In this document: piece after piece, positions 55,473 through 64,000 of the stretch
Position numbering within the stretch: the first letter of the stretch is position 1
How the letters are laid out: every line of letters begins with the position of its first letter
Assembly: GCF_000245015.1 (NCBI RefSeq)
Contig: NZ_JH600070.1
Coordinates: forward strand, 372,001-436,000
Source of the DNA: Beggiatoa alba B18LD
GTDB lineage: Bacteria > Pseudomonadota > Gammaproteobacteria > Beggiatoales > Beggiatoaceae
Reading direction: 5' to 3'
Length of the DNA stretch: 64,000 bases
The notes under the pieces: generated by a model
What the model was told of the DNA's origin: nothing
What the model saw: only the letters and a program-made list of their open reading frames with translations
Database searches by the model: none
Program-made: the position numbers and the translations under genes

Positions 55473-56093
55473 TTAATTGTCTTCTTGAAGGATTAGCGGA
55501 ATTGGTGTGGCATTTTCTAAAGCTTGTCCTGCTTCTTTCCAGCCGTCTGTCCCTTCGGGATACCAATAAACGCGGGTATATCCCATTTCTAGGGCGCGTT
55601 TTCCTGCATTCCATGACATCCAACAATCGATAATGCAGTAAAATACGAGGGGGTAGTTTTTATTGCCTTTTGTAGCACGGGCTAAATTATCGCTAAAATA
55701 GTGTTGCATTGGGGGGCTTAAGTGACCATAGCCGACATTGGGTAACCAGAGGCTGTGGGGCAAATTGGCTCGCGGTTCACTGAGTAACCAAGCCCCCTCT
55801 AATAAGGCGGATTCTTCACGGTAGGTAATAGCTAATACATCTATGAGTAATGCAGGTTCTTGTTGTAATAAATGTATTAATTCTGTTGTATTAATCGTTG
55901 TTGCCCCTGCTAATGCTTGAGGCGTTGGCGCACGATAATTATCCATACGATAATCTGTTGCAAAAACAAGATTAGAGAGTATTAATGGTAAAAAGCATAA
56001 CCCCTTGTATAATAACCCGCTAATACGGTGATACAGCGCATGATTAGACTTGATAAAAGCAGTTTTTAAAGTCAATATGTCGTTTATTATCAC
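55473..56093 (-). CDS. PQQ-dependent catabolism-associated CXXCW-motif rhodanese-like protein
   Basis: This 206-residue exported protein has an N-terminal hydrophobic segment (GLCFLPLILSNLVFATDYR) and a rhodanese-like domain whose active loop is FYCIIDCWMSWNAGKRALEM, ending VYWYPEGTDGW. That motif defines a family found with PQQ-dependent alcohol dehydrogenases and their cytochromes. No such dehydrogenase is in the window, but pqqCDE lies about 20 kb away. It diverges from gcvT across 32 bp. Confidence 0.85.
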   Translation of the reverse strand: MIINDILTLKTAFIKSNHALYHRISGLLYKGLCFLPLILSNLVFATDYRMDNYRAPTPQALAGATTINTTELIHLLQQEPALLIDVLAITYREESALLEGAWLLSEPRANLPHSLWLPNVGYGHLSPPMQHYFSDNLARATKGNKNYPLVFYCIIDCWMSWNAGKRALEMGYTRVYWYPEGTDGWKEAGQALENATPIPLILQEDN

Positions 56094-56125
56094 ATTTCCC
56101 CCCTTTAATTTAATAAGACACGATT

Positions 56126-57232
56126 ATGGGTAAACAAACACCGCTGTATGCAAACCATTTGCAAGCCAACGCTAAAATTGTTGATTTTAGTGGTTGGGAT
56201 ATGCCCTTGCATTATGGCTCTCAATTAAATGAACACAATCAAGTACGTCAGCACGCAGGCGTGTTTGATGTTTCACACATGGCTGTTGTTGATTTAGTCG
56301 GTCAACGTGTCACTGCATTTTTACGCTATTTATTAGCAAATGATGTCGCTCGTTTAAAAATAATTGGTAAAGCGTTATATACCTGCATGTTAAATGAACA
56401 AGGCGGTATTTTAGATGACCTCATTGTTTATAAACAGACAGATACTCAATATCGTTTAGTCGTGAATGCAGGAACACGTGAAAAAGATTTGCAGTGGATT
56501 CGCCAACATGCACAGGCTTTTGAGGTACAAGTCACTGAGCAAAAAGACTTAGCCATGTTAGCAATACAAGGTCCTAAAGCACATGCATTGACGTTGCCCT
56601 TATTACCACAAGCTTTACAAGCCAGTGCGACCGCTTTAAGCGTCTTTCAAGCCTGCTGGGATGAAGAGTTTTTTATTGCAAGAACAGGCTATACCGGTGA
56701 AGAAGGTTTCGAGATTATTCTACCTGCTCATCTTGCCCCTGATTTTTGGGATAAATTACTGGCTCAAGGGGTAAAACCTATCGGCTTAGGTGCGCGAGAT
56801 ACGTTGCGTTTAGAAGCAGGCATGAATTTATACGGCGTTGACATGGATGAAAATTATACGCCATTAGAATCAGGACTCACATGGACAGTTGCATGGTCGC
56901 CTGATGACCGTGATTTTATTGGACGTGCGGCTTTAAAAGCACAATTAGCGACAGGCGAACACTTTGTTATGGTTGGCTTAGTGCTAAAAAGTAAAGGTGT
57001 GTTACGTTCACATCAACAGGTTCAAATTCCAGAAGTCGGAGAAGGGCAAATTACGAGCGGGACATTTTCCCCGACATTAGGCGTATCTATTGCCTTAGCT
57101 CGACTTCCCGCTGGGATTTATGAAAATGTAACGGTTACAATACGCAATAAGCAACTACCTGCCCAAGTCGTCAAACCCCCGTTTGTGCGTCAAGGTAAAG
57201 CATTAATTGAAATTCCTAATTTTATTGATTAA
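56126..57232 (+). CDS. gcvT: Aminomethyltransferase (glycine cleavage T protein)
   Basis: GcvT takes the aminomethyl group from lipoylated GcvH and, with tetrahydrofolate, releases ammonia and methylene-tetrahydrofolate. The 368-residue protein has the VFDVSHMAVVDLVG start region, AGTREKDLQWIRQH, RTGYTGEEGFEI and LGARDTLRLEAGMNLYGVDM. It is the first gene of gcvT-gcvH-gcvPA. No glycine riboswitch is visible in the 32-bp region upstream. Confidence 0.97.
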   Translation: MGKQTPLYANHLQANAKIVDFSGWDMPLHYGSQLNEHNQVRQHAGVFDVSHMAVVDLVGQRVTAFLRYLLANDVARLKIIGKALYTCMLNEQGGILDDLIVYKQTDTQYRLVVNAGTREKDLQWIRQHAQAFEVQVTEQKDLAMLAIQGPKAHALTLPLLPQALQASATALSVFQACWDEEFFIARTGYTGEEGFEIILPAHLAPDFWDKLLAQGVKPIGLGARDTLRLEAGMNLYGVDMDENYTPLESGLTWTVAWSPDDRDFIGRAALKAQLATGEHFVMVGLVLKSKGVLRSHQQVQIPEVGEGQITSGTFSPTLGVSIALARLPAGIYENVTVTIRNKQLPAQVVKPPFVRQGKALIEIPNFID

Positions 57233-57263
57233 CTGATTATGTAATTCATTGGGAGTATGGTAA

Positions 57264-57653
57264 ATGAGTGAAATTTTAGATGATTTAAAATATGCAGAAA
57301 GCCATGAATGGGTTAGAGTCGAAAATGATATTGCCATCATCGGCATTACTGACCATGCACAAAAATTGTTAGGGGATTTAGTCTTCATTGAATTACCTGA
57401 AATCGGGCAACCTGTAGAAGCTGGCGACGAATGCGCGGTTGTAGAATCCGTCAAAGCCGCGTCTGACGTTTACAGCCCTGTTGGTGGTGAAGTCATCGCT
57501 GTGAATGCTAGTCTGGTCGATGAACCTGAATTAGTGAACAAAAGCCCCTACTATGACGGTTGGCTGTTTAAAGTACGTTTAAGCGACGGAGATACAGGTC
57601 TTGATGATTTATTAAACGCGGAAGAATACGCGGAATCTATCAACGAAGAATAA
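57264..57653 (+). CDS. gcvH: Glycine cleavage system H protein
   Basis: This 129-residue lipoyl carrier shuttles the aminomethyl group between the P and T proteins. The lipoylated lysine lies in [19 protein letters not shown] (about residue 65). A GGGAG ribosome site precedes the ATG. It follows gcvT by 31 bp. Confidence 0.97.
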   Translation: MSEILDDLKYAESHEWVRVENDIAIIGITDHAQKLLGDLVFIELPEIGQPVEAGDECAVVESVKAASDVYSPVGGEVIAVNASLVDEPELVNKSPYYDGWLFKVRLSDGDTGLDDLLNAEEYAESINEE

Positions 57654-57681
57654 CGCCTGCGTATTTTTCTCCGCGTTAAAC

Positions 57682-57720
57682 ATGTGTTTGACCGTTTACG
57701 CAACATACGGTTAAACACAT
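57682..57720 (+). other. Hairpin between gcvH and gcvPA
   Basis: ATGTGTTTGACCG and CGGTTAAACACAT pair over 13 bp with one G-T pair and a 13-base loop. It lies in the 101-bp gap and has no T run, so it may set the relative expression of gcvPA or protect the upstream message. Confidence 0.5.
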
Positions 57721-57754
57721 ACCCTCTCCGACTCATAAACGTCTAAAACTCATA

Positions 57755-59113
57755 ATGCCCTACATTCCGCATACTCAAGAAGAAATAGAAACGATGTTAG
57801 CCACCATTGGCGTTGGTAGCATCGAAGCCTTGTTTGACGAAATCCCAGACGCATTACGTTGTGCGCCACTGACACAACTCCCCCCCCAACTGACTGAATT
57901 AGAAATCGGTCAACTTATGCGCCAACGCGCAAACCAAGATGGCAATGCCCTATGCTTTATTGGCGCAGGTGCTTATGAGCATCATATCCCTGCTGCAGTA
58001 TGGGAAATTGCCACGCGGGGCGAATTTTACTCTGCTTACACCCCTTACCAAGCAGAAGCCAGTCAAGGCACTTTACAACTGTTATACGAATATCAAACCA
58101 TGATGACCCGTTTAACAGGGATGGATGTCTCTAACGCCTCCTTATACGATGGCGCGAGTGCATTAGCAGAAGCCGTTTTAATGGCAGTGCGTTTAAACAA
58201 ATCTGCCAAAGCCAATACCGTTTTACTGCCTGCAACAGTACACCCCATTTATCGACAAGTCGTAGAAACACTTGTTAAAAATCAAGGGATTCAATTAAAA
58301 ATGCTACCCTATCACCCAAAAACAGGGACAGTTGACCTCGAAAAATTACCAAGCGTCACAGAAAACATGGCGGCGTTAGTCATTCCTCAACCAAACTTCT
58401 TTGGCATGTTAGAAGCAGTTAATGCACTAACAGATTGGGCAAAAGCAAACAAATTATTGGTTATTGCACAAGTCAACCCGACAACATTATCAATCCTTTC
58501 CTCACCCGACACATGGGGTGAACAAGGCGCGGATATTGTGTGCGGAGAAGGACAACCGCTAGGCATTCCCCTTGCGTCAGGCGGCCCTTACTTTGGTTTC
58601 CTCTGCTGTAAACAAGACTACGTTCGCCAAATGCCAGGGCGCATTATTGGACGTACCACAGACCTTGACGGCAAAGAAGGATTTGTCCTCACCCTACAAG
58701 CCCGTGAACAACATATTCGCCGTTCTAAAGCCACTTCGAATATTTGCACCAATCAAGGCTTAATGGTCACAGCAGCAACTATTTACCTATCTATCATGGG
58801 CGCGGAAGGTTTAGAACGAACCGCGTTAGCCTGCCATGCAAATACCCATCAACTAATTCAACGCTTAAGCCAAATTGATGGCGTAACATCTGTCTTTAAA
58901 GGCGATTATTTCCACGAACATCTGCTACAACTGAATAAACCCGTTGCAGAGGTTTTAACCGCACTGGCACAACAACGCATTTGGGGTGGTTATGATGTCA
59001 GTCGTTATTATCCTGAATTAGGGAATGCTCTATTAGTGTGTGCTACAGAAACACGCACCGCTGAAGATATTGAATTTTTTGCGAAAACTTTAACACAAGT
59101 TTTAGCGAATTAA
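57755..59113 (+). CDS. gcvPA: Glycine dehydrogenase (decarboxylating) subunit 1
   Basis: This 452-residue protein is the N-terminal half of the P protein in species where it is split. Segments [35 protein letters not shown] and [13 protein letters not shown] are typical. The PLP lysine is on subunit 2 (gcvPB), which is not here: repeat copy J and the CRISPR array follow instead. The system therefore depends on a gcvPB located elsewhere. Confidence 0.96.
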   Translation: MPYIPHTQEEIETMLATIGVGSIEALFDEIPDALRCAPLTQLPPQLTELEIGQLMRQRANQDGNALCFIGAGAYEHHIPAAVWEIATRGEFYSAYTPYQAEASQGTLQLLYEYQTMMTRLTGMDVSNASLYDGASALAEAVLMAVRLNKSAKANTVLLPATVHPIYRQVVETLVKNQGIQLKMLPYHPKTGTVDLEKLPSVTENMAALVIPQPNFFGMLEAVNALTDWAKANKLLVIAQVNPTTLSILSSPDTWGEQGADIVCGEGQPLGIPLASGGPYFGFLCCKQDYVRQMPGRIIGRTTDLDGKEGFVLTLQAREQHIRRSKATSNICTNQGLMVTAATIYLSIMGAEGLERTALACHANTHQLIQRLSQIDGVTSVFKGDYFHEHLLQLNKPVAEVLTALAQQRIWGGYDVSRYYPELGNALLVCATETRTAEDIEFFAKTLTQVLAN

Positions 59114-59379
59114 TTAACCCCTGTTTTGCGAATTTTATAAAATAAAACAGAGACCTGCTAGATTTTTTAAAACCTAGCAGGTCTGTCGGAACACACGAAA
59201 AAGATTCACCAGACAAGACTAAAATATTGTCTGAATCAGGATTTTCAGGATTAGCAGGATTTAAAACCCTCAAACCAAAAAGTTAGGGTGAATCACGCTT
59301 TTTAATTCTGCTAATTCTGAAAATTCTGTGAATTCTGATTCAGATAATTTTTAAAAGAAACCCGCCAAACTCAGGTTAA
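59114..59379. repeat. Family 1 palindromic repeat, copy J (reverse orientation)
   Basis: This is a 266-bp copy with TTAA at both edges that begins directly after the gcvPA stop. The hairpin is near 59153-59182, three CAGGATT units near 59236-59262, and the AATTCTG arm near 59304-59341. The right end is CCCGCCAAACTCAGG. Confidence 0.88.
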
Positions 59380-59388
59380 GGCGCAAAT

Positions 59389-59424
59389 AAAAAAGCCTCA
59401 GTATCAACATACTGAGGCTTTTTC
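59389..59424. terminator. Bidirectional terminator between gcvPA and the CRISPR array
   Basis: AAAAAGCCTCAGTAT and ATACTGAGGCTTTTT form a 15-bp perfect stem with a 4-base loop and A/T runs at both ends. It would stop gcv transcripts from the left and CRISPR transcripts from the right. Confidence 0.88.
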
Positions 59425-59438
59425 ATTTCTATCATCTT

Positions 59439-59889
59439 CAATAAACCGCCTGCTTTGGCGAATCAGCTGTAACGGAAGTTGAGGAATTTGTCAAAAAACA
59501 TTCCGATGCGTTTCAACCGCCTGCTTTGGCGAATCAGCTGTAACTGGTGTATGTAGTAGTAACAAAGTAGAGGTAAAGTGTTTCAACCGCCTGCTTTGGC
59601 GAATCAGCTGTAACATACGATTAAGGTAACGGTGGAGTTATTCAATGTTTCAACCGCCTGCTTTGGCGAATCAGCTGTAACGCAGAAGTAAAAGATAGTA
59701 ATCGAAAACTAATGGAGTTTCAACCGCCTGCTTTGGCGAATCAGCTGTAACGTAATATCTTTCATGAACAATATAACTGTTCTATGTTTCAACCGCCTGC
59801 TTTGGCGAATCAGCTGTAACCAGTCACTAACCATTATGGTGTCAAAATTAATATGTTTCAACCGCCTGCTTTGGCGAATCAGCTGTAAC
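59439..59889 (-). CRISPR. CRISPR array, seven 35-bp repeats and six spacers
   Basis: Repeats begin at 59439, 59510, 59580, 59647, 59717, 59786 and 59855. Spacers are 36, 35, 32, 35, 34 and 34 bp. On the plus strand the repeat starts GTTTCAACCGCC and ends GAATCAGCTGTAAC. The first repeat differs in its outermost bases, which marks the old end. Read leftward the repeat ends in GGTTGAAAC, a handle of the kind known from type III and some type I systems, so transcription is probably leftward from the AT-rich right side. No cas gene lies in the window. Confidence 0.95.
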
Positions 59890-60130
59890 CCCGACGATCA
59901 AAATAATCACATATTTTTCACTTGCTTGCAAGCCAAAATTTTCACGAAAAATTGCCCAAAAAAGTAGAACTCTTTTGCATATTTCTTGCATAAGAAAATA
60001 TGCAATTAAATCAATAAAATACAAATGCCGTTTTTAAAAAAACCGCCCATTTTACGACCCTCGAAAAGTAGAACTCTCTTCTTGATTTTAAAGGACTATT
60101 CTATTATTCCCGTTTATCCCGACGAGATGA
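59890..60130 (-). promoter_or_regulatory. Probable CRISPR leader
   Basis: This AT-rich, gene-free region next to the youngest repeat carries two identical 14-bp sequences AAAAGTAGAACTCT (59960-59973 and 60064-60077), 104 bp apart, and a short inverted pair around 59976-60004 (TTTTGCATATTTCTTGCATA and AAATATGCAA). It extends to the 3' end of rlmH and shows no open frame of note. Confidence 0.55.
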
Positions 60131-60189
60131 ATAACTCGATATTGATGCAACTTCATTAAAAAACAGCAAAACTCTTCAAATTAAAGTTA

Positions 60190-60660
60190 TTACGCCCGAT
60201 GATAAGGATGGTTTTGTAACACACTCCAAGCGCGATAAATCTGTTCAGCAACAACAATGCGAACTAAAGGATGAGGCAAGGTTAAGGCTGATAACGACCA
60301 ACGTTGTTGAGCACGTTCTAAACAGGCAGGGGCTAATCCTTCAGGAGAACCTACTAACAGCGCGACAGTGCGGGCAGTTTGCATCCATTGAGCAAGTTGT
60401 TCAGAAAGTTGTAGCGTATTCCATGCTTGCCCGCGTTCATCTAAAGCGACGACATGCGCTTGCGGGGCGATAGCCTGCAAAGTTTTTTCCCCTTCTTCCC
60501 GTTGAAAGCGGGCAATATCTGCGTTTTTTCCCCGTTTTAACAAAGGAATTTCCACCAGTTGCAAGCTACAACTAGCGGGAAGACGTTTTGCATAATCTTG
60601 ATAGCCTTGTGTGACCCAATCAGGCATTTTCTGTCCGACACAAATTAATTGAATTTGCAC
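60190..60660 (-). CDS. rlmH: 23S rRNA (pseudouridine-1915-N3)-methyltransferase
   Basis: This 156-residue SPOUT-class enzyme methylates pseudouridine 1915 in helix 69 of 23S rRNA. The knot motifs [13 protein letters not shown] and [20 protein letters not shown], ending [15 protein letters not shown], are intact. It follows tatD by 12 bp on the same strand. Confidence 0.96.
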   Translation of the reverse strand: MQIQLICVGQKMPDWVTQGYQDYAKRLPASCSLQLVEIPLLKRGKNADIARFQREEGEKTLQAIAPQAHVVALDERGQAWNTLQLSEQLAQWMQTARTVALLVGSPEGLAPACLERAQQRWSLSALTLPHPLVRIVVAEQIYRAWSVLQNHPYHRA

Positions 60661-60672
60661 AATAAATTTAAA

Positions 60673-61443
60673 TCAGTGGTGAATTTGTCGCTGGAATAAG
60701 CGGAAAAAATTATCCGTGGTTGCTTGCGCGACTTTAGCGAAAGGTTCGCCTTTGAGTTCGGCAATATGTTCAGCAACATATTTAACGTAGGCGGGTTGGT
60801 TGAGTTTGCCACGATAGGGGACAGGGGCAAGATAGGGCGCGTCGGTTTCTATCAACATATAGTCTAAAGGCAATTGGCGAGCAACAGCTTTTAAATCTGT
60901 TGCCGTTTTAAAGGTGACAATGCCTGAAAAGGAGATGTAAAAATTCATATCCATGGCTTGCCGTGCGGTGTCCCAATCCTCAACAAAACAGTGCAAAATC
61001 CCGCCAACTTCGTGGGCTTTTTCTTCGCGGAGAATTTGTAGCGTATCGGCGCGGGCTTCGCGGCAGTGAATAATCAGGGGTTTGCCTGTGACTTTAGCAG
61101 CAGCAATATGCGTTCTGAAGCGTTGTTTTTGCCAGCTTAAATCACCTTCGCTACGGTAGTAGTCTAAACCTGTTTCACCGATAGCAATCACTTTGGGATG
61201 GTCGGCAAGTTTAATCAGTTGTTCAACATCTGGCTCGTTATCGCGCTCGCTATTGGGATGGATACCGACAGAGGCGTAAACGTTTGCATATTTTTCAGCA
61301 AGTTGTACGACATTAGGGATATTGTGTAAATCAACTGCAACACAGAGGAAATGACTCACACCCGCTTGTTGGGCGTTGTCAATTAAAGTCTGCGGTTGCA
61401 TTTTTTCAATTAAATCTAAATGACAGTGGGAATCTACAAGCAT
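60673..61443 (-). CDS. TatD-family metal-dependent deoxyribonuclease
   Basis: This 256-residue TIM-barrel hydrolase has the start MLVDSHCHLDL (HxH metal site), IGETGLDYY, IIHCREA, GILHCF and LIETDAPYLAP. TatD-type enzymes act as 3'-5' exonucleases or D-aminoacyl-tRNA-type hydrolases. It follows pilZ by 8 bp, an order often seen after holB in gammaproteobacteria; holB is not here. Confidence 0.93.
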   Translation of the reverse strand: MLVDSHCHLDLIEKMQPQTLIDNAQQAGVSHFLCVAVDLHNIPNVVQLAEKYANVYASVGIHPNSERDNEPDVEQLIKLADHPKVIAIGETGLDYYRSEGDLSWQKQRFRTHIAAAKVTGKPLIIHCREARADTLQILREEKAHEVGGILHCFVEDWDTARQAMDMNFYISFSGIVTFKTATDLKAVARQLPLDYMLIETDAPYLAPVPYRGKLNQPAYVKYVAEHIAELKGEPFAKVAQATTDNFFRLFQRQIHH

Positions 61444-61451
61444 TTTTTAAA

Positions 61452-61805
61452 TTACATGGTGTAAGTGGGTTTTTCGGATTTGAGCATCGCAACGATGGCT
61501 TGTTCGATTCTTTCACGAGTCTTGCCGTTGTCCATTTCGTTAAAATGTACGCCAATGCCCGCAGGACGACCACCGGGTGCACCTTTAGGGTTAATCCATG
61601 CAACTTTGCCTGCAACGGGGGTTGTGCCTTCATCGTTTAAGAGCGTGAGTTTTAAGAAGACTTCTTCACCCAATTCGTATTTTTTATCGGTTGGAAAAAA
61701 TAGCCCACCACGTTTGAGGAAAGGCAAATAGGAGTTGTAAAGAGTAAGTTCATCTTTCACATGCAGGGTGAGCATGTTTTTCGCGCCTAATGTAGGCTTT
61801 TTCAT
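61452..61805 (-). CDS. pilZ: PilZ domain protein of type IV pilus assembly
   Basis: This 117-residue protein matches the founding PilZ type: LTLYNSYLPFLKRGGLFFPT, LGEEVFLKLTLL, GKVAWINPKG and GIGVHFNE. Such proteins lack the RxxxR motif for cyclic-di-GMP, and none is seen here; they act with PilB and FimX in pilus assembly. A GAGG site precedes the ATG. Confidence 0.92.
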   Translation of the reverse strand: MKKPTLGAKNMLTLHVKDELTLYNSYLPFLKRGGLFFPTDKKYELGEEVFLKLTLLNDEGTTPVAGKVAWINPKGAPGGRPAGIGVHFNEMDNGKTRERIEQAIVAMLKSEKPTYTM

Positions 61806-61837
61806 GATATAAATCCTCTTTTTGTCATCAGGTTATA

Positions 61838-63283
61838 TTATTGCGCCCAGTAGCGATAGCCTTGTTTAACAGCTTCAAATAAGGCGTTGCTGGCTTTGAG
61901 TAGCATGGCGTTTTGTCCTTCTGCACCATCCCATGTGAGGATGAGGTATAGGGCTTGTGCGGATTGGAAAACGCTGTAAATGTGAAATCCACCTGGATCA
62001 AATTTGCAACTGTCATCAATACGCCAACAGCTCGATTGATTATAGTTTGCTAAGTAATCTTGAAAAATCAAGTTTGTCGGACTGACATAGATAATACTGG
62101 CTAACATTTCGTTATTTTGTCGTTGAAATTCAGCAACAACAATTTGTCCATTCTTACCGACATTGGCTAAGTGCCAGCATTGATTAATAGCACGTTGTCG
62201 TTGTTGGGTAAGGCGTTGGATAATTGCGCGTTCACAGTCTGCATAAACGCCCATCATGATGGGTTGTTGTGTCCCTAAGGCAAGTTTATCGTTGTCGTTG
62301 AGCAGTAAGCAGGTGCTATCGGGGCGTGTGTTGCCCTCCGCAATCAGAAATAATTCCCCACGTTGGTTGTTAAAGTTTTGGGCGATGTCGCGCAGACTGT
62401 TGCGGTTATTATTTCCTGATTGTAGTTGAACATAGCTGACGGGTAAAAGGCGATTGCCTTCACATAACGCCGTGGTAATTTTATCAGGTGCGTTGAGTTC
62501 GCCTAAAGCCAGTAGGCGTGAGCCTGTTGTATCGGCAAAGGCAAAACCGCTGTTGTCGAAATTGCTGATTAAAGTTGTTGGTGACGTTTTGCCAGTGGGA
62601 AAGATTCGATATTGTAAACGGCTATTGTCTGCGACAAAGGCATCACTTTGCGCGAGTCCTTGATTAATCAGTTGAGTACGTAACGCATTGGCTTGGCTTT
62701 TATTGGAGGCGGTGACAGCGACAATATTTAAGTTATTTGTGCCCCAGTAAACGCTTGCATCAAAGCCTTTTGCAATCAAACGTTGTGCGTTGTCTATGGC
62801 ATTGGGTTGCGATTGCATGGAGTAGAGAATCACAACGGTTGTTGGTAACGCGCTCGTTGTTGGACTTTTGACGGTTGCAGGTGCAACAGGGCTTGTATTA
62901 GCAGGCTCTACCGCTGTTTGTGGGTTGCCTGTGAGTTGGGTTTGAATTTGTTGCCGTAAGGTATCGGCTTTGCTTAAGATTTTGCTTCGGTCTTCGGAAA
63001 CCACCACCACGTTTATAATGCCTGCTTTAGAAAAACAGCGAACAAGGGCTTTAAAGCCATAATTTTTGCTGTCGCTGACGCTGGCAAATAAGGTCGGGCT
63101 ACCTGTTGCGCGGTTAATTTGGGTAAAGCCGTTTTGGGTTAATACCGTTTCTGATGTGTTTAAACAGTTTTCATCAGTGAATTGTAAATCTTCTGCAACG
63201 CTGATGCTCATATACGGGGATGCCGCATGACTGCTCAGAGAGATGAGCAGAATAGCAGTGGTTAAACAAGCGATGAGTTTCAT
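61838..63283 (-). CDS. Exported protein of unknown function with a possible SPOR-like segment
   Basis: This 481-residue protein begins with a signal peptide (KLIACLTTAILLISLSSHAA). Residues about 145-230 (TTVVILYSMQSQPNAIDNAQ through NIVAVTASNKSQANALRTQL) have the pattern of a SPOR peptidoglycan-binding repeat, but this is weak. The linker before it is Pro/Thr/Ala-rich. The C-terminal 250 residues contain five cysteines, possibly disulfides. It lies 32 bp upstream of pilZ. I do not recognise the family. Confidence 0.65.
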   Translation of the reverse strand: MKLIACLTTAILLISLSSHAASPYMSISVAEDLQFTDENCLNTSETVLTQNGFTQINRATGSPTLFASVSDSKNYGFKALVRCFSKAGIINVVVVSEDRSKILSKADTLRQQIQTQLTGNPQTAVEPANTSPVAPATVKSPTTSALPTTVVILYSMQSQPNAIDNAQRLIAKGFDASVYWGTNNLNIVAVTASNKSQANALRTQLINQGLAQSDAFVADNSRLQYRIFPTGKTSPTTLISNFDNSGFAFADTTGSRLLALGELNAPDKITTALCEGNRLLPVSYVQLQSGNNNRNSLRDIAQNFNNQRGELFLIAEGNTRPDSTCLLLNDNDKLALGTQQPIMMGVYADCERAIIQRLTQQRQRAINQCWHLANVGKNGQIVVAEFQRQNNEMLASIIYVSPTNLIFQDYLANYNQSSCWRIDDSCKFDPGGFHIYSVFQSAQALYLILTWDGAEGQNAMLLKASNALFEAVKQGYRYWAQ

Positions 63284-63328
63284 GGTTTATCCCTGTTAAT
63301 TGGTTTTTAGAAGTTTTTGGACGGTAAA

Positions 63329-63961
63329 CTATAACATAGTGTTGAAAGTGATACGGGCGTTGTCTATTGAGGGGTTCGCAAAATAGCGTTGTACATCTTC
63401 AGGTCTGTCTATGTCCCATTGTAAGGGGAGTTCGTACCAATCACAGCGCAGTTGACGCAATCGCGCTCGGGTTTCATGTATCAGATTTTCTTGACTCCAT
63501 GGCATTGTGCTAAAAATATCCAGTGCTTTGCCTTGTATTCCAACTAAGACATAGCCTCCATCTTCCGCAGGGGCTAAAACAACTGGACAACCTTGTTGTA
63601 ATACCTGAAAAGCCTGTTGAATGTCTGCCACGCTGAGGCTCGGGCAATCAGTGCCAATTAAAACTGTTGGAACAGGGAGATGTTGTTGTAATGCAAATAA
63701 CATCCGCATTCCTAAATCATCGCCTTGTTGGGTATAAAGTGAAATGGGGTATTGTTGTTGACAGTGTTGAAAAAAAGGATGTTGGCAGTTAGGAGAACAC
63801 CATAATTCGCTGTTAAAGTGCGGGGTAAACTGGGCAAGACAGCGGTGAATTAAGCCTTGATGTATTTTGGTCGCCTGCTCTGGTGAGTAGCTTGAAAATA
63901 AGCGGGTTTTAACGTGTCCGACAATTGGAGCTTTTGTAAAAATTTGTAGCCTATTTATCAT
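63329..63961 (-). CDS. DUF2064/TIGR04282-type glycosyltransferase
   Basis: This 210-residue protein has the nucleotide-sugar fold marks IFTKAPIVGHVKTRL, DLGMRML, VLIGTDCPSLS, LAPAEDGGYVLVG and LQWDIDRPEDVQ. The family is often annotated as arsenosugar biosynthesis glycosyltransferase and is usually paired with a second glycosyltransferase gene; the partial gene just upstream fits that role. The acceptor is unknown. Confidence 0.88.
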   Translation of the reverse strand: MINRLQIFTKAPIVGHVKTRLFSSYSPEQATKIHQGLIHRCLAQFTPHFNSELWCSPNCQHPFFQHCQQQYPISLYTQQGDDLGMRMLFALQQHLPVPTVLIGTDCPSLSVADIQQAFQVLQQGCPVVLAPAEDGGYVLVGIQGKALDIFSTMPWSQENLIHETRARLRQLRCDWYELPLQWDIDRPEDVQRYFANPSIDNARITFNTML

Positions 63962-64000
63962 AATATTGCTTTAACTGCTTTGGATTTGCGCCTAACCAAT
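63951..64000 (-). CDS. C-terminal end of a probable partner glycosyltransferase (cut by window end)
   Basis: Read leftward from the window edge, the frame gives WLGANPKQLKQYYDK and a stop at 63951-63953, overlapping the next start by 11 bp. The ending resembles TIGR04283-type family 2 glycosyltransferases that pair with DUF2064 proteins. Only 15 full codons are visible, so the call rests mainly on context. Confidence 0.4.
   Translation of the reverse strand, partial: WLGANPKQLKQYYDK

Noticed and set aside
56094-56125. Possible glycine riboswitch before gcvT
   Set aside because: Only 32 bp separate gcvT from the divergent gene, too short for the aptamer, and no matching fold is seen.
59764-59967. 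A 67-codon rightward frame
   Set aside because: It runs through CRISPR repeats and spacers and repeats the same translated segment, so it is a by-product of the array.

Overview
This window looks like the chromosome of a free-living, moderately AT-rich gammaproteobacterium. Its gene content is an Rnf complex joined to nifL-nifA, the glycine cleavage system, PQQ biosynthesis genes, a MucC/MucD-type pair, a PilZ-TatD-RlmH block and an assimilatory APS reductase. Together with many short palindromic intergenic elements, this suggests a diazotrophic sulfur bacterium of the Thiotrichales, Beggiatoa-like. The genus is an inference from gene content and repeat style, not a database result. No rRNA or tRNA gene was seen.

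Layout. 1-10513: the end of an unknown gene, glyA, an acyl-CoA dehydrogenase, a decayed patch (chrA and IS982-like remnants), glnE, and a PotGHI-type polyamine ABC transporter without its binding protein. 10887-16095: a receiver-PAS-GGDEF-EAL protein, an alkyltransferase-like protein, and a HaeII-like restriction-modification pair lying between two same-direction copies of a short repeat. 16147-24568: a CMD/AhpD-like protein and a DJ-1/PfpI protein, APS reductase, a cluster of regulator, membrane protein, sugar transferase, DUF2236 protein and ferritin-like protein with a shared 19-bp palindrome, two unknown small genes, thiamine pyrophosphokinase and metY. 24709-31451: an accessory stretch with a SUMF1-type gene split by a 923-bp IS5-family element, a phosphoesterase, a radical SAM/SPASM enzyme followed by a small protein ending in 16 asparagines and a membrane protein (a candidate modified-peptide system), and a HipA-like/DUF3037 pair.

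31760-41295: pqqC-pqqD-pqqE with two upstream genes, a vWA/PP2C pair, a CcsA/YpjD-type protein, CnoX (YbbN), a CopD-like protein and a second PP2C-like protein. 41727-50801: nifA and nifL downstream of rnfABCDGEH, all leftward. Upstream of rnfA I find a sigma-54-type promoter and a perfect NifA-type upstream site, so the rnf operon, probably with nifLA, appears to be under NifA control and to supply reductant for nitrogenase. 51179-57653 and on to 59113: a small Rossmann protein, coaD-ferredoxin, mucD-rseC, a PQQ-associated CXXCW protein, and gcvT-gcvH-gcvPA. 59439-60130: a seven-repeat CRISPR array with no cas genes in the window. 60190-64000: rlmH, tatD, pilZ, an exported protein, and two glycosyltransferase-family genes, the last cut by the window edge.

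Two families of short inverted-repeat elements punctuate the window. Family 1 is about 160-300 bp, with TTAA edges in several copies, an internal 9-bp periodic repeat and a strong hairpin. Family 2 is about 70-93 bp with ATAGTAAAC-type ends. Several family 1 copies sit within 0-20 bp of stop codons and probably act as transcript 3' ends.
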